A stretch of 64,000 nucleotides of DNA from Stutzerimonas stutzeri (GTDB lineage: Bacteria > Pseudomonadota > Gammaproteobacteria > Pseudomonadales > Pseudomonadaceae). The position numbers and the translations under genes are program-made. The stretch lies in assembly GCF_024448985.1 (NCBI RefSeq), contig NZ_JAMOII010000006.1, positions 105,132-169,131 of the forward strand, in the 5' to 3' direction. A model generated the notes under the pieces. The model was not told where the DNA came from. It saw only the letters and a list, made by a program, of their open reading frames with translations, and did no database searches. Shown piece by piece: positions 10,564 to 19,615 of this stretch. Position 1 is the stretch's first letter; each line of letters opens with the position of its first letter.

Positions 10564-11205
10564 GTGACCTCGGGTACCGAAGAAGAACAGCTGGCGCAGA
10601 TCAAGGACTGGTGGCAGCGTAACGGCAAGCCTTTGCTGTTGGGGGGCATACTCGCGCTGGTGCTGGTGTTTGGTTGGCAGTTCTGGCAAAAGCATCAACT
10701 CAATCAGGCACATAACGCCTCGGCCGTCTATCAACAGTTGCTCAATGCCGCGCTGAATGAGGGTGCGGTGGATAACGCCGAAGTGTCGCGCCTGGGCAAT
10801 CTGCTGCAGAAAGAATTTGCCGGCACGCAGTACGCGCAGTACGGCAGCCTCTTCGTAGCCAAAGTGGCGGTGGAGTCCGGCCGTCTCGATGAAGCCGCAA
10901 CAGAGTTGCGGAGCGTGCTGGACAAGCCCGCTGACAAGACGCTCGAAGAACTGGCCCGCCAGCGCCTCGCTCGCATTCTGGCCGCGCAGGATAAGGCTGA
11001 AGAGGGACTCGCATTGCTGCAAGGTGAGGCTCTCGAAGCATTCGCTGCCAGTCGTGAAGAGTTGCGAGGCGATCTGCTGGTCAGGCTGGGGCGGTATGAC
11101 GAAGCCCACGCTGCCTATACCAAGGCCAAAGAAGTGCTGTCACAAGACGCCGCAATCGGCGGTCTGCAGCTGAAACTGGACGACCTGGCTCGTGGAGAGG
11201 CATGA
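10564..11205 (+). CDS. yfgM: YfgM-like membrane-anchored TPR protein (SecYEG ancillary subunit family)
   Basis: A 213-residue inner-membrane protein with a short cytoplasmic N-terminus (EEEQLAQIKDWWQRNGKP), one transmembrane helix at about 25-42 (LLLGGILALVLVFGWQFW) and a periplasmic TPR-like domain. The family (DUF2133/YfgM) associates with SecYEG and periplasmic chaperones. I chose GTG 10564 because AAAGGAG lies 7 bases upstream; an ATG-initiated longer frame would run back into hisS. It sits between hisS and bamB, as in enterics and pseudomonads. Confidence 0.9.
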   Translation: MTSGTEEEQLAQIKDWWQRNGKPLLLGGILALVLVFGWQFWQKHQLNQAHNASAVYQQLLNAALNEGAVDNAEVSRLGNLLQKEFAGTQYAQYGSLFVAKVAVESGRLDEAATELRSVLDKPADKTLEELARQRLARILAAQDKAEEGLALLQGEALEAFAASREELRGDLLVRLGRYDEAHAAYTKAKEVLSQDAAIGGLQLKLDDLARGEA

Positions 11206-11209
11206 ATTG

Positions 11210-12358
11210 ATGCGTTGGAAGACTGCCGCACTGCTGACCCTGGCCGTCCTGACTGCCGGTTGCAGCAGCAATGACAAGAAAGAACCCGAACCCGCCGAGT
11301 TGGTCAAGTTCGATGCCGAGATCGAGCTGAGCAAGCAATGGAATCGTTCGATCGGTGAAGGCCAGGGTGAGACCTACAATCTGCTAACACCTGTCGTCTA
11401 CGGTGATGAGATATTCGCCGCTGACGTCGAAGGGCTCGTCGTAGCGATGGATCGCATGACCGGCAAGGTCAACTGGAAAAGTGATCTGGAGATGCCGATA
11501 TCCGGCGCGGTGGGTGCCGGTTACGGCTTGGTGCTGGTTGGCACCCTGCGTGGCGAAGTCCTGGCGCTCGATGTCTCGACCGGAGAAGAGCGTTGGCGCA
11601 GTCGGGTTAGCAGCGAGATTCTCGCCGCACCCGCCGTCAATGGTGACGTGGTGGTCGTTCAGACTCAGGATGACCGTGTCATCGCGTTGGATATCGACAC
11701 CGGTGAGCAGCGTTGGAGTTACGAAAGCTCCCCGGCGGTGCTTACTCTTCGTGGTACCGGCGCTCCGCTACTGACCAATGAACTGGCCATTGCCGGGCTT
11801 TCCAGCGGCAAAGTCGTGGCGCTGGACACTCGTCGTGGTCTGCCTGTCTGGGAGCAGCGTGTCGCTATTCCGCAAGGCCGCTCCGAACTCGAGCGCGTCG
11901 TCGATATCGATGGCGGTCTGCTGCTTTCCGGCGAAACCTTGTATGTCGCCTCCTTCCAGGGACGCGTCGCTGCGCTGGATCTACAAAGCGGCCGTATTCT
12001 CTGGCAGCGCGATGCCTCCACCTCGTCCGGTGTGGCGATGGGCTACGGTAGCGTCTATCTCAGTCAGGCTGATGGCTCGGTTATCGGAATCGATGAACGT
12101 TCGACTACGGTGCTTTGGACGAACGACGAGCTCGCTCGCCGCCAGCTATCGGCGCCAACCGTGTTTTCCAGCTATGTGGTGGTCGGCGACAAGGAAGGTT
12201 ATCTGCATTTCCTGAGTCAGGTCGATGGTCGCTTCGTGGCACGCACTCGCATCGATAGCAATGGCGTGCGTGCGCGGCCTGTGGTCGAGGGTGACTGGCT
12301 GTATGCCTACGGCAATGGCGGGAAGCTGGTCGCGTTGACTATTCGCCAGGCGGATTGA
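11210..12358 (+). CDS. bamB: Outer-membrane protein assembly factor BamB
   Basis: Lipoprotein of the BAM complex that folds beta-barrel proteins into the outer membrane. From ATG 11210 the 382-residue protein has a lipoprotein signal with lipobox LTAGC and then an eight-bladed PQQ-type beta-propeller with repeated blades such as VVAMDRMTGKVNW, VLALDVSTGEERW and VIALDIDTGEQRW. It follows the YfgM-like gene by 4 bases and precedes der. Confidence 0.95.
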   Translation: MRWKTAALLTLAVLTAGCSSNDKKEPEPAELVKFDAEIELSKQWNRSIGEGQGETYNLLTPVVYGDEIFAADVEGLVVAMDRMTGKVNWKSDLEMPISGAVGAGYGLVLVGTLRGEVLALDVSTGEERWRSRVSSEILAAPAVNGDVVVVQTQDDRVIALDIDTGEQRWSYESSPAVLTLRGTGAPLLTNELAIAGLSSGKVVALDTRRGLPVWEQRVAIPQGRSELERVVDIDGGLLLSGETLYVASFQGRVAALDLQSGRILWQRDASTSSGVAMGYGSVYLSQADGSVIGIDERSTTVLWTNDELARRQLSAPTVFSSYVVVGDKEGYLHFLSQVDGRFVARTRIDSNGVRARPVVEGDWLYAYGNGGKLVALTIRQAD

Positions 12359-12409
12359 CCGCCCGGGTCATTCGTCTGCTGTTCCGCTTGGGCGGAACGC
12401 TTAATATCC

Positions 12410-12440
12410 GGCCGCTGCCTTGCAGCGGCCTTCGTGTTTT
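12410..12440 (+). terminator. Intrinsic terminator between bamB and der
   Basis: A perfect 9-bp stem GGCCGCTGC/GCAGCGGCC with a three-base loop is followed by TTCGTGTTTT. A second 7-bp hairpin (GTTCCGC/GCGGAAC) lies just upstream at 12381-12398. The structure probably ends the bamB transcript, although read-through to der is possible because no clear promoter lies between it and der. Confidence 0.75.
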
Positions 12441-12465
12441 CTGAAATATCGCAGTGGAGAGCCGT

Positions 12466-13947
12466 ATGGTTCCCGTAATCGCCCTGGTGGGCCGCCCGAA
12501 CGTCGGTAAATCCACCCTTTTCAATCGCCTGACCAAAAGCCGTGACGCCATCGTCGCGGAGTACGCCGGTCTGACCCGAGATCGCCAGTACGGTGAGGCC
12601 AAATGGCAGGGCCGCACCTATATCGTTATCGATACCGGTGGTCTGACCGGGGATGAAGAAGGTATCGATGCCAAGATGGCCGAACAGTCGCTGCAAGCCA
12701 TGGAGGAAGCCGATGCGGTGATGTTCATGGTCGACGCGCGCGCCGGCATGACACCGGGTGATCAGATGATCGCCGAGCATCTGCGCAGGATGAATAAGCG
12801 CCACTTCCTGGTGGTGAACAAGGTCGACAGCATCGATCCGGACATCGCACGGGCCGAATTCAGCCCGTTGGGCCTCGGCGATGCGCTGCCGATCGCAGCC
12901 GCCCATGGCCGCGGTATCAGCCATATGCTGGAACAGGCGCTCGGCGCGTTTCCGAAGGACAACGCAGAAGAAACCGAAGGCGACGAGGGTGAGGGCGAGA
13001 CGGTTGCCGAGGGTGAGGAGCTCAAGCGTATACCCGGGCCGAGCGAAAAGGATGGCATCAAGATCGCCATCATCGGTCGCCCCAATGTCGGCAAATCGAC
13101 GCTGGTCAACCGCATGCTTGGTGAAGAGCGAGTCATCGTGTATGACCAGGCCGGCACCACCCGCGACAGCATCTATATTCCCTTCGAGCGTGGCGAGGAG
13201 AAGTACACCCTGATCGACACCGCAGGCGTGCGGCGTCGCGGCAAGATCTTCGAGGCGGTGGAGAAATTCTCCGTGGTCAAGACACTGCAGGCGATCCAGG
13301 ACGCCAACGTGGTGATCTTCGTCATGGATGCGCGCGAAGGCGTGGTCGAGCATGACCTCAACCTGCTCGGCTTCGTGCTGGACAGCGGTCGGGCGCTGGT
13401 CATCGCGCTGAACAAGTGGGACGGCATGGAGCCCGGCGAGAAGGATTACGTGAAGAAGGAACTGGAGCGCCGGCTGTTCTTCGTCGAGTTCGCCGACATC
13501 CATTTCATTTCCGCCAAGCACGGTACCGGCGTTGGCAATCTGTACAAGTCGGTGCAGGCCTCGTTCACTTCTGCCGTTACGCGTTGGCCCACCAGCCACC
13601 TGACCCAGATCCTTGAAGATGCCGTGCGCGAGCATGCGCCGCCGATGGTCGCTGGCCGTCGAATCAAGCTGCGCTATGCCCACCTCGGGGGCGCCAACCC
13701 GCCGCTGATCGTGATTCACGGCAACCAGGTCGACGCGATTCCCAAGTCCTATACGCGCTATCTGGAAAATACCTATCGGCGTGTTCTGAAGCTGGTCGGC
13801 ACACCGATCCGCATCGAGTACAAGGGCGGTGAAAACCCGTTCGAGGGCAAGAAAAACACTCTTACCGATCGTCAGGTAAACAAGAAGCGCCGTCTCATGT
13901 CGCACCACAAGAAGGCCGAGAAGAAGCGCCGGGACAAAAAGCGCTGA
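12466..13947 (+). CDS. der: Ribosome biogenesis GTPase Der (EngA)
   Basis: Double-GTPase needed for 50S subunit maturation. The 493-residue protein has two G domains: Walker A motifs GRPNVGKST at residues 9-17 and again near 203-211, each followed by DTAG/DTGG and NKxD motifs, then a KH-like C-terminal domain and a basic tail ending [15 protein letters not shown] 12466 fits the family N-terminus [16 protein letters not shown]. It ends the long co-directional run starting at iscS. Confidence 0.97.
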   Translation: MVPVIALVGRPNVGKSTLFNRLTKSRDAIVAEYAGLTRDRQYGEAKWQGRTYIVIDTGGLTGDEEGIDAKMAEQSLQAMEEADAVMFMVDARAGMTPGDQMIAEHLRRMNKRHFLVVNKVDSIDPDIARAEFSPLGLGDALPIAAAHGRGISHMLEQALGAFPKDNAEETEGDEGEGETVAEGEELKRIPGPSEKDGIKIAIIGRPNVGKSTLVNRMLGEERVIVYDQAGTTRDSIYIPFERGEEKYTLIDTAGVRRRGKIFEAVEKFSVVKTLQAIQDANVVIFVMDAREGVVEHDLNLLGFVLDSGRALVIALNKWDGMEPGEKDYVKKELERRLFFVEFADIHFISAKHGTGVGNLYKSVQASFTSAVTRWPTSHLTQILEDAVREHAPPMVAGRRIKLRYAHLGGANPPLIVIHGNQVDAIPKSYTRYLENTYRRVLKLVGTPIRIEYKGGENPFEGKKNTLTDRQVNKKRRLMSHHKKAEKKRRDKKR

Positions 13948-14289
13948 GTCCATAGGGTCGGTTGCCGTTTCGTCGCGAGCCGCGTTGCTGCGCCAAATCT
14001 CGCCAGGCCGGGCGGCGCTACGCAAGGCGTGGGACGCAGGTAATGCGCTGGGCCGGCGGCCGAGCCAAGTCCCGCAACGCCGCCTGGCGAGATTTGCCGC
14101 GCGACCCTTCGGGCCGGGCCTGTTTTTGCGCGATGCGGCGTTTCTTGACGCTCATTAGGAACGACTAAACGTCGCTTCTCGTGCGATCTCCATGATGGAG
14201 TGAATGCCGCAAGCCCGCCGGGAGCGGGCGCGGCCTTGCCTCGCACAAAAACAGGCTCCGGCGCGGCCGCCCACGAACTGGCAACAGAC
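13948..14289. repeat. Palindrome-rich spacer after der, possible decayed MITE
   Basis: No gene is supported in this 342-base gap. It contains two sets of inverted repeats: AAATCTCGCCAGGC at 13995-14008 against GCCTGGCGAGATTT at 14082-14095, and GCCTGTTTTTG at 14118-14128 against CAAAAACAGGC at 14246-14256. The arms suggest one or two small non-autonomous elements between the convergent genes der and cysE. I cannot assign a family. Confidence 0.55.
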
Positions 14290-15081
14290 CTAGCCCTCGT
14301 CGAATGACTGGTCCATATTCAGGGCTGGTCGTGCGTGCCTCGGCTTGCCAACCTGGCGAGCCGGGTTGCCCACCACGGTTGTGTGGGGCGCAACGGGATG
14401 CAGTACGATGCTGCCCGCGCCGATTTTGGCGCCTTCGCCAATTTCAATATTGCCCAGGACTTTCGCGCCCGCGCCGATCAGCACTCCGCTGCGCACCTTC
14501 GGATGACGGTCGCCGCTTTCCTTGCCGGTTCCGCCCAGCGTCACGCCTTGCAGGATTGAAACGTCGTCGCCCACCTCGGCCGTTTCGCCGATGACGATTC
14601 CCGTACCGTGGTCGAGCATGATTCCGCTGCCCAGCCGGCTGGCCGGATTGATGTCGATGCCCAGACGTTCATTGCAGCGTGCCTGGATGAGCATCGCCAG
14701 CATTCGCTCATCCTGTTGATGCAGCCGATGCCCGATACGGTATGCCTGTAGGGAAAGGAATCCCTTGGAAAACAGGAGCACTTCCAGCGCGGTGTCGAAA
14801 GCAGGATCACGACTGACGATCGCCTGCAGGTCGCGCCAGGCCATTTCGCCCAGCAGCGGAGCCATTCGATGCTCGCTGGCGAAGCGGTCGAACAGCGCAT
14901 TCGCTTGTTCCGACGTATCTGCCAGTGTGCGGCTGACGCGATAGGCGAGTGCGCAGCCGAAATCCGGATGATCGAGCACGACCTGCTGAACAATGCTTTC
15001 CAGGATCGGCTCCTTCCTAAGCGCCTGTTCGGCCTGGTCGCGCAGGTCGTTCCAGGAATGGCTGGCAGGTTGGATAGGCAT
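14290..15081 (-). CDS. cysE: Serine O-acetyltransferase
   Basis: Makes O-acetylserine from serine and acetyl-CoA, the first step of cysteine synthesis. The 263-residue protein starts at the ATG at 15081, preceded by AAGGAG. It has the helical N-terminal SATase domain and the C-terminal left-handed beta-helix with hexapeptide repeats (HGTGIVIGETAEVGDD, GAGAKVLGNIEIGEGAKIGAGS) ending NPARQVG. An upstream extension of the frame to 15423 has no RBS support. It is convergent with der. Confidence 0.93.
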   Translation of the reverse strand: MPIQPASHSWNDLRDQAEQALRKEPILESIVQQVVLDHPDFGCALAYRVSRTLADTSEQANALFDRFASEHRMAPLLGEMAWRDLQAIVSRDPAFDTALEVLLFSKGFLSLQAYRIGHRLHQQDERMLAMLIQARCNERLGIDINPASRLGSGIMLDHGTGIVIGETAEVGDDVSILQGVTLGGTGKESGDRHPKVRSGVLIGAGAKVLGNIEIGEGAKIGAGSIVLHPVAPHTTVVGNPARQVGKPRHARPALNMDQSFDEG

Positions 15082-15261
15082 AGCGGACTCCTTGGTGAGT
15101 ATCAGCAGGCAACGGGCGCTGTGGGACTGGCGTTGCGCGCGGTCGCACCAACTGTACAGCCGAGGTTGTCGTTCTGGACACCCTCGTCTCGAGCGGCCTT
15201 GATCGGCTATGCTGTTTCCCCCTGTCGAAGCCCCGTACGGCAGGCCTGTTGGAAGCCCGTC

Positions 15262-16410
15262 ATGCTCATCAGTAAATTGCCCAACGTCGGCACCACCATC
15301 TTCACCACCATGTCGCAGCTTGCGGCTCAGACCGGTGCGCTGAATCTGTCTCAAGGTTTCCCGGATTTCGATGGGCCCGATGCACTGCGCGAAGCGGTGG
15401 CTCGTCACGTCATGGCCGGACATAACCAGTACGCACCGATGACCGGTTTGCCGGCATTACGCGAGCAGGTGGCGTTGAAAGTCGCACGTCTGTATGGACG
15501 GCAGGTGAGCGCCGATAGCGAAGTCACCATTACGCCGGGCGCGACCCAGGCGATCTTCTGCGCTATTCACGCGGTGGTGCGCCCGGGGGACGAAGTCATC
15601 GTTTTCGATCCCTGCTACGACAGCTACGAGCCGGCAGTGGAACTGGCCGGTGGCATCTGCATTCATCAGCCGCTGAGCCTGCCGAAGTTCACCATCGATT
15701 GGCAGAAGTTGGCCGAAACGATCACGCCACGCACCCGCATGATCGTGCTGAATACGCCGCACAATCCGAGCGGCGCGCTGATCGAAGCCGCAGATCTGGA
15801 CCGTCTGGCCGAGTTGATGCGCGACAGGGATATCTATCTGCTCAGCGATGAGGTCTATGAGCATCTGGTATTCGATGGCCGCGAACACGCCAGTGTGTTG
15901 CGTCACGAAGAGCTGTATCAGCGCGCGTTCGTCGTCAGTTCCTTCGGCAAGACCTACCACGTCACTGGCTGGAAGACTGGCTATGTAGTGGCGCCAGCCG
16001 CGTTGAGCGCCGAACTACGCAAGGTGCATCAATACGTCAGCTTTACCGGCGTCACGCCGCTGCAATGGGCGCTGGCCGACTTCATGGCCGCGCATCCTGA
16101 TCACCTGAGTGAGCTGCCAGCCTTCTACCAGGCAAAGCGGGATCTGTTCTGCGATCTGCTGGCTGGGTCGCGGTTCAGCTTCACTCGCGCGGCGGGCACT
16201 TATTTCCAGCTGGTCGACTATTCGGCGATTCGTCCGGATCTAGACGACGTCGCCATGGCCGAGTGGCTCACGCGTGAACACGGCGTGGCGAGCATCCCGA
16301 TTTCGGTTTTTTATCAGACGCCTCCAGCCCAATCGCGGCTGGTCCGCTTCTGCTTCGCCAAACGAGAGGAGACGCTGCGCCAGGCAGCCGAACGACTATG
16401 CGCGATCTGA
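15262..16410 (+). CDS. Methionine/aromatic aminotransferase (YbdL/KAT-like, class I PLP)
   Basis: PLP aminotransferase of 382 residues. The Schiff-base lysine is Lys230 in SSFGKTYHVTGWKTG, and GATQAIF, NTPHNPSG and LSDEVYEHLVFD are typical of the YbdL/glutamine transaminase K group. It most likely transaminates methionine or its keto acid. The next gene overlaps by 13 bases and encodes an omega-amidase, which removes the alpha-ketoglutaramate formed when glutamine is the amino donor. I chose ATG 15262; the open frame extends upstream without a good start. Confidence 0.87.
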   Translation: MLISKLPNVGTTIFTTMSQLAAQTGALNLSQGFPDFDGPDALREAVARHVMAGHNQYAPMTGLPALREQVALKVARLYGRQVSADSEVTITPGATQAIFCAIHAVVRPGDEVIVFDPCYDSYEPAVELAGGICIHQPLSLPKFTIDWQKLAETITPRTRMIVLNTPHNPSGALIEAADLDRLAELMRDRDIYLLSDEVYEHLVFDGREHASVLRHEELYQRAFVVSSFGKTYHVTGWKTGYVVAPAALSAELRKVHQYVSFTGVTPLQWALADFMAAHPDHLSELPAFYQAKRDLFCDLLAGSRFSFTRAAGTYFQLVDYSAIRPDLDDVAMAEWLTREHGVASIPISVFYQTPPAQSRLVRFCFAKREETLRQAAERLCAI

Positions 16411-17192
16411 ACGACTTGCCCAATCTCGAACTGGCGCTGATCCAGACCACACTCGTCTGGCAGGACGCCAGCGCCAATCGGGCGCGTTTCGATGAGTTGC
16501 TGGAGCAGGCGCGCGGTGCCGATCTGATCGTATTGCCGGAAATGTTCACCACGGCCTTTTCGATGAATTCATCGGAGCTGGCCGAGCCGGAGGAAGGGCC
16601 GACATACACCTGGCTGCGAGAGCAGGCGGCACGTATGGACGCGGTGATCACCGGCAGTGTCATCATCGAGGCCGCGGACGGCAGTCACCGCAATCGCCTA
16701 CTCTGGGCGCGACCGAACGGCGAGATATCGCATTACGACAAACGCCATCTGTTCCGCATGGCTGGCGAGCACAAGCACTACACCGCTGGCGACCAGCAGG
16801 CGCTATTCGAGCTCAATGGTTGGCGTGTGCGACCGTTGATCTGCTACGACCTGCGCTTCCCCGTGTGGAGCCGTGATCCTCACGACACCGATTTGCTGCT
16901 GTATACGGCCAACTGGCCCGCTGCGCGCCGCAATGCCTGGAATCGGCTGCTTCCGGCTCGTGCCATCGAAAATCTTTGCTACGTCGCGGCGGTGAATCGT
17001 GTTGGAAAAGACGGCAATGGCTATCCGTACAGCGGCGACAGCCAGGTGTTGGATTATCTAGGCGATCCGGTGCTGGAGGCGGGTGACTCCGAAGGCGTAT
17101 TCCGTACGACATTGCGCGCACGAGATCTGGCGGTGTTCCGAGAGAAATTCCCTGCGTATCACGACGGCGACGTGTTCGAATTGAAGTTCTAG
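16398..17192 (+). CDS. Omega-amidase / nitrilase-superfamily hydrolase (YafV-like)
   Basis: C-N hydrolase of 264 residues with the Glu-Lys-Cys triad visible at Glu48 (VLPEMF), Lys115 (YDKRHLF) and Cys149 (ICYDLRFPVW). The sequence is closest in style to YafV/omega-amidase, which deaminates alpha-ketoglutaramate to alpha-ketoglutarate. It overlaps the aminotransferase gene, so the pair probably works in methionine salvage or glutamine-dependent keto-acid amination. Confidence 0.87.
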   Translation: MRDLNDLPNLELALIQTTLVWQDASANRARFDELLEQARGADLIVLPEMFTTAFSMNSSELAEPEEGPTYTWLREQAARMDAVITGSVIIEAADGSHRNRLLWARPNGEISHYDKRHLFRMAGEHKHYTAGDQQALFELNGWRVRPLICYDLRFPVWSRDPHDTDLLLYTANWPAARRNAWNRLLPARAIENLCYVAAVNRVGKDGNGYPYSGDSQVLDYLGDPVLEAGDSEGVFRTTLRARDLAVFREKFPAYHDGDVFELKF

Positions 17193-17581
17193 CAGCGCGG
17201 GCCCGGCGTCTTCGTGGTGCTGCGCCGCCAGCGCGCCATCAACCAGCCATAGATCAGCACATTGGCCAGCACCACCACGGAAGCCAGTAGGTATTGCACG
17301 GGTACGCTCAACCAATCCGGGTAGATCAACGGCAGCAAATAATGCTCTACGAAGCTCGCCTCATACCCGGCACTGCCCGCTAGCCGCCGCAGCAGATTCT
17401 CCCAATGGGTCAAAGGGCAGTGGCCGCCCGTCAGCTCTACGAAAATGCCCCACGCTACGGCCGGAAAATGCAGCACCAGGAAGCCGCGCTTCCAGGCGAC
17501 CAGTAGGCCTCCCAACAACACGAAGATGATGAAACCCAGGTGCAGAAGCAACACTGCATCGGCGCCGAGTCGATAAAGCAT
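17189..17581 (-). CDS. DUF2784 integral membrane protein
   Basis: A 130-residue protein with about three or four hydrophobic segments (LLLHLGFIIFVLLGGLLVAW, FPAVAWGIFVELTG, VQYLLASVVVLANVLIYGWL). The motif GHCPLTHWEN in the middle is typical of DUF2784. The function is unknown. It overlaps the end of the convergent omega-amidase gene by 4 bases. Confidence 0.8.
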   Translation of the reverse strand: MLYRLGADAVLLLHLGFIIFVLLGGLLVAWKRGFLVLHFPAVAWGIFVELTGGHCPLTHWENLLRRLAGSAGYEASFVEHYLLPLIYPDWLSVPVQYLLASVVVLANVLIYGWLMARWRRSTTKTPGPRC

Positions 17582-17817
17582 GACGTTTATCCAGCCGTTT
17601 TCCGGAATTTTGAGGCACGCAGTCTGATTGTGTTGTAGAGCCGCCGTGCACGGAACCGGCAGCAGCGCACCGAGCCGAGCCGATCGAACAAGGCTAGAGA
17701 ATGCGGTGCCCGCGTGGCGGCGCGCAATATGCGTGCTGTTTGCTCCAGCGAAGCATAACGCTTGCTACCGAGCTAACCGAGCTAACCGAGCTTCCGGCTA
17801 ACGCACGCCGCGCTGAT

Positions 17818-18549
17818 CTAGCCTCGTTTGCCGCCTACCGTTGCCGAGCGAGAAATCGACTTCGCGCAGCGACGTAGGTCGACGGAACCGACATAGCGAT
17901 TAGCATTGCCCTGTACACACGCGACGCTGTTGTTACGCCATCGCTCCCACTCGCTCACCGGGTACTGGCGATTCCATATGTCGAAGAGGCGCCGGTCCTG
18001 TTTCGACAGGCGCAGACCGTAGCGCTCACTCATATAGAGATAGGTTCTGGCGATGGTGCCACGGCTATAGTCCGGCGGCATCGCGGTGCGTTGCTTGAAA
18101 TTAACTACGAACCGGCAAGCGCCGTACTGGCTCGGCTTCTCGCTGAGCATGCCGAAGCCGTAGTTGCTGCGGTCTCCGTTGACCTCGCCGACCACCGGAA
18201 CCAGATTGTGCAAATCGGCCTCGGCCTTGCTGAAAGTCGGATCGGTCGATGTGCAGCGCTTGCGTCCGCCTTGCTGCCAGCATTGACGTTGATGGCCGAT
18301 CACCCAAGCGGGAACGATGTGTTCCCATTCGACGCGTGCGGCGCGCTTGGGCTGCTTGCGTGGAATGTAGCCACAGCTCGCCAGGTCGATCTGCTTGCCT
18401 TTGAAGGCGCAGCGGCAATAGAAATCCACCGGTCGCTCAGCATAGATGGTCCAGGCGATCTTCTTCGCCGCGTAGAAGGTTCGCGGCGCTTCGGCATGAA
18501 CGACAGTGGATAAAAGAAGGGCAAGCAGAAGCAGGGTGTAACGACGCAT
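17818..18549 (-). CDS. endA: Secreted/periplasmic endonuclease I family nuclease
   Basis: A 243-residue protein with an N-terminal signal peptide (MRRYTLLLLALLLSTVVHAEA). The endonuclease I catalytic region is VEWEHIVPAW, followed by DLHNLVPVVGEVNGDRSNYGF; cysteines at CRCAF, ASCGY, QCW, KRCT and ACVQG fit the disulfides of this family (EndA/Dns/Vvn). It degrades DNA outside the cytoplasm. The gene stands alone; the preceding 236 bases contain a CGAGCTAAC triplication (around 17770-17800) and no gene. Confidence 0.88.
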   Translation of the reverse strand: MRRYTLLLLALLLSTVVHAEAPRTFYAAKKIAWTIYAERPVDFYCRCAFKGKQIDLASCGYIPRKQPKRAARVEWEHIVPAWVIGHQRQCWQQGGRKRCTSTDPTFSKAEADLHNLVPVVGEVNGDRSNYGFGMLSEKPSQYGACRFVVNFKQRTAMPPDYSRGTIARTYLYMSERYGLRLSKQDRRLFDIWNRQYPVSEWERWRNNSVACVQGNANRYVGSVDLRRCAKSISRSATVGGKRG

Positions 18550-18638
18550 GGGAATCTCGACGACTGGCTGAGAGTCGCATCCATGCGGGGCGCGTTATGT
18601 TACCTGAAATTCATAAAAAATCCATATAGAACAATAAG

Positions 18639-19505
18639 TTACATAGTGACACTAAGCCTGCGTCGACCCAGCCGATTGATCCAGAGAGAGGCGAGGATGA
18701 TCAGCCCGCCGACGGCAAGTAGCAGCAGATTTGTCTCCGTACCCCAGATCAACAGATTCAGAACCAGCCCCACCGGTACCGCCAGATTGTTCATCACTGC
18801 CAATGTGCCGGCGTCCACCAGCGTAGCGCCCTTGTTCCAGCAGAATTGACCTAACGCCGTGGCCAGTACACCCATCCATACCAGTACTCCCCATTGGCTT
18901 GCCGTTCCAGGCATTTTTTCGGCATCGCCGAACAGCAGCCAGGCCGGCAGCACGATTACCAATGCACCGAGGAAGAAATAGCCAAAGCGCCGATAGAGCG
19001 GGACATCAGATGGATAGCGTTGCGCCAGGTGCTTATAGCCAACCTGCCCGGCGGCAAAGGTGAAATTGGCCAATTGCATCAATAGGAAACCGCCGAGAAA
19101 ATCGCTGGAAATCCCGTCATAGCGGATCAGGCCCGCACCGAGTACCGCGACCGCCGCGGCCAGCAGCGCCCAAGGATTGAAGCGTCGATTGAGCGCGTCA
19201 TCGATCAGCGTGACATGCAGCGGTGTGAGGACCGTGAACAGCAAAACCTCGGCCACCGTCAGGACGTTGAAGCTCAGATACAGGCACAGGTAGGTCACGC
19301 CGAACTGCAGCGCACCGACCAGCGTTACGCCTGCGATGAAGCCCGGCGCAACGCCGCGCCAACGGGTGAGCGGGAGAAACACGAGTCCGGCGATAACCAC
19401 GCGGGTAAGCACCGCGAAATAACTGTCCACTTGGCCGGCCAGGTAAGCGCCGATCAGGTTGAAAGAAAACGCCCAGAGCAGGGTTACGAAGATCAGGTAA
19501 AGCAT
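18639..19505 (-). CDS. EamA/DMT-family transporter, YigM (biotin transporter) type
   Basis: Ten-helix drug/metabolite transporter of 288 residues with two EamA repeats. The segments LLWAFSFNLIGAYLAGQVD, YFAVLTRVVIAG, LLFTVLTPLHVTLI and GAGLIRYD match what I recall of E. coli YigM, a biotin transporter, more closely than other DMT proteins. The substrate here is inferred; an amino-acid or carboxylate role remains possible. It is followed at a distance by the alcohol dehydrogenase on the same strand, without obvious coupling. Confidence 0.8.
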   Translation of the reverse strand: MLYLIFVTLLWAFSFNLIGAYLAGQVDSYFAVLTRVVIAGLVFLPLTRWRGVAPGFIAGVTLVGALQFGVTYLCLYLSFNVLTVAEVLLFTVLTPLHVTLIDDALNRRFNPWALLAAAVAVLGAGLIRYDGISSDFLGGFLLMQLANFTFAAGQVGYKHLAQRYPSDVPLYRRFGYFFLGALVIVLPAWLLFGDAEKMPGTASQWGVLVWMGVLATALGQFCWNKGATLVDAGTLAVMNNLAVPVGLVLNLLIWGTETNLLLLAVGGLIILASLWINRLGRRRLSVTM

Positions 19506-19615
19506 GCCGGCTCCTCAGCAGAAGGCCGGCGACCTTAGCGGCTCGGCTGCAAAGAGGGAAGACCCAGCGTGCGTTCGGTGGCTGGCGCGCTCGGGCCCGG
19601 CGCGCCAGCGTAGGC

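Noticed and set aside
12307-14025. A 572-codon minus-strand open frame
   Set aside because: It is antisense to der, which has two complete G domains; the composition is that of a shadow frame.
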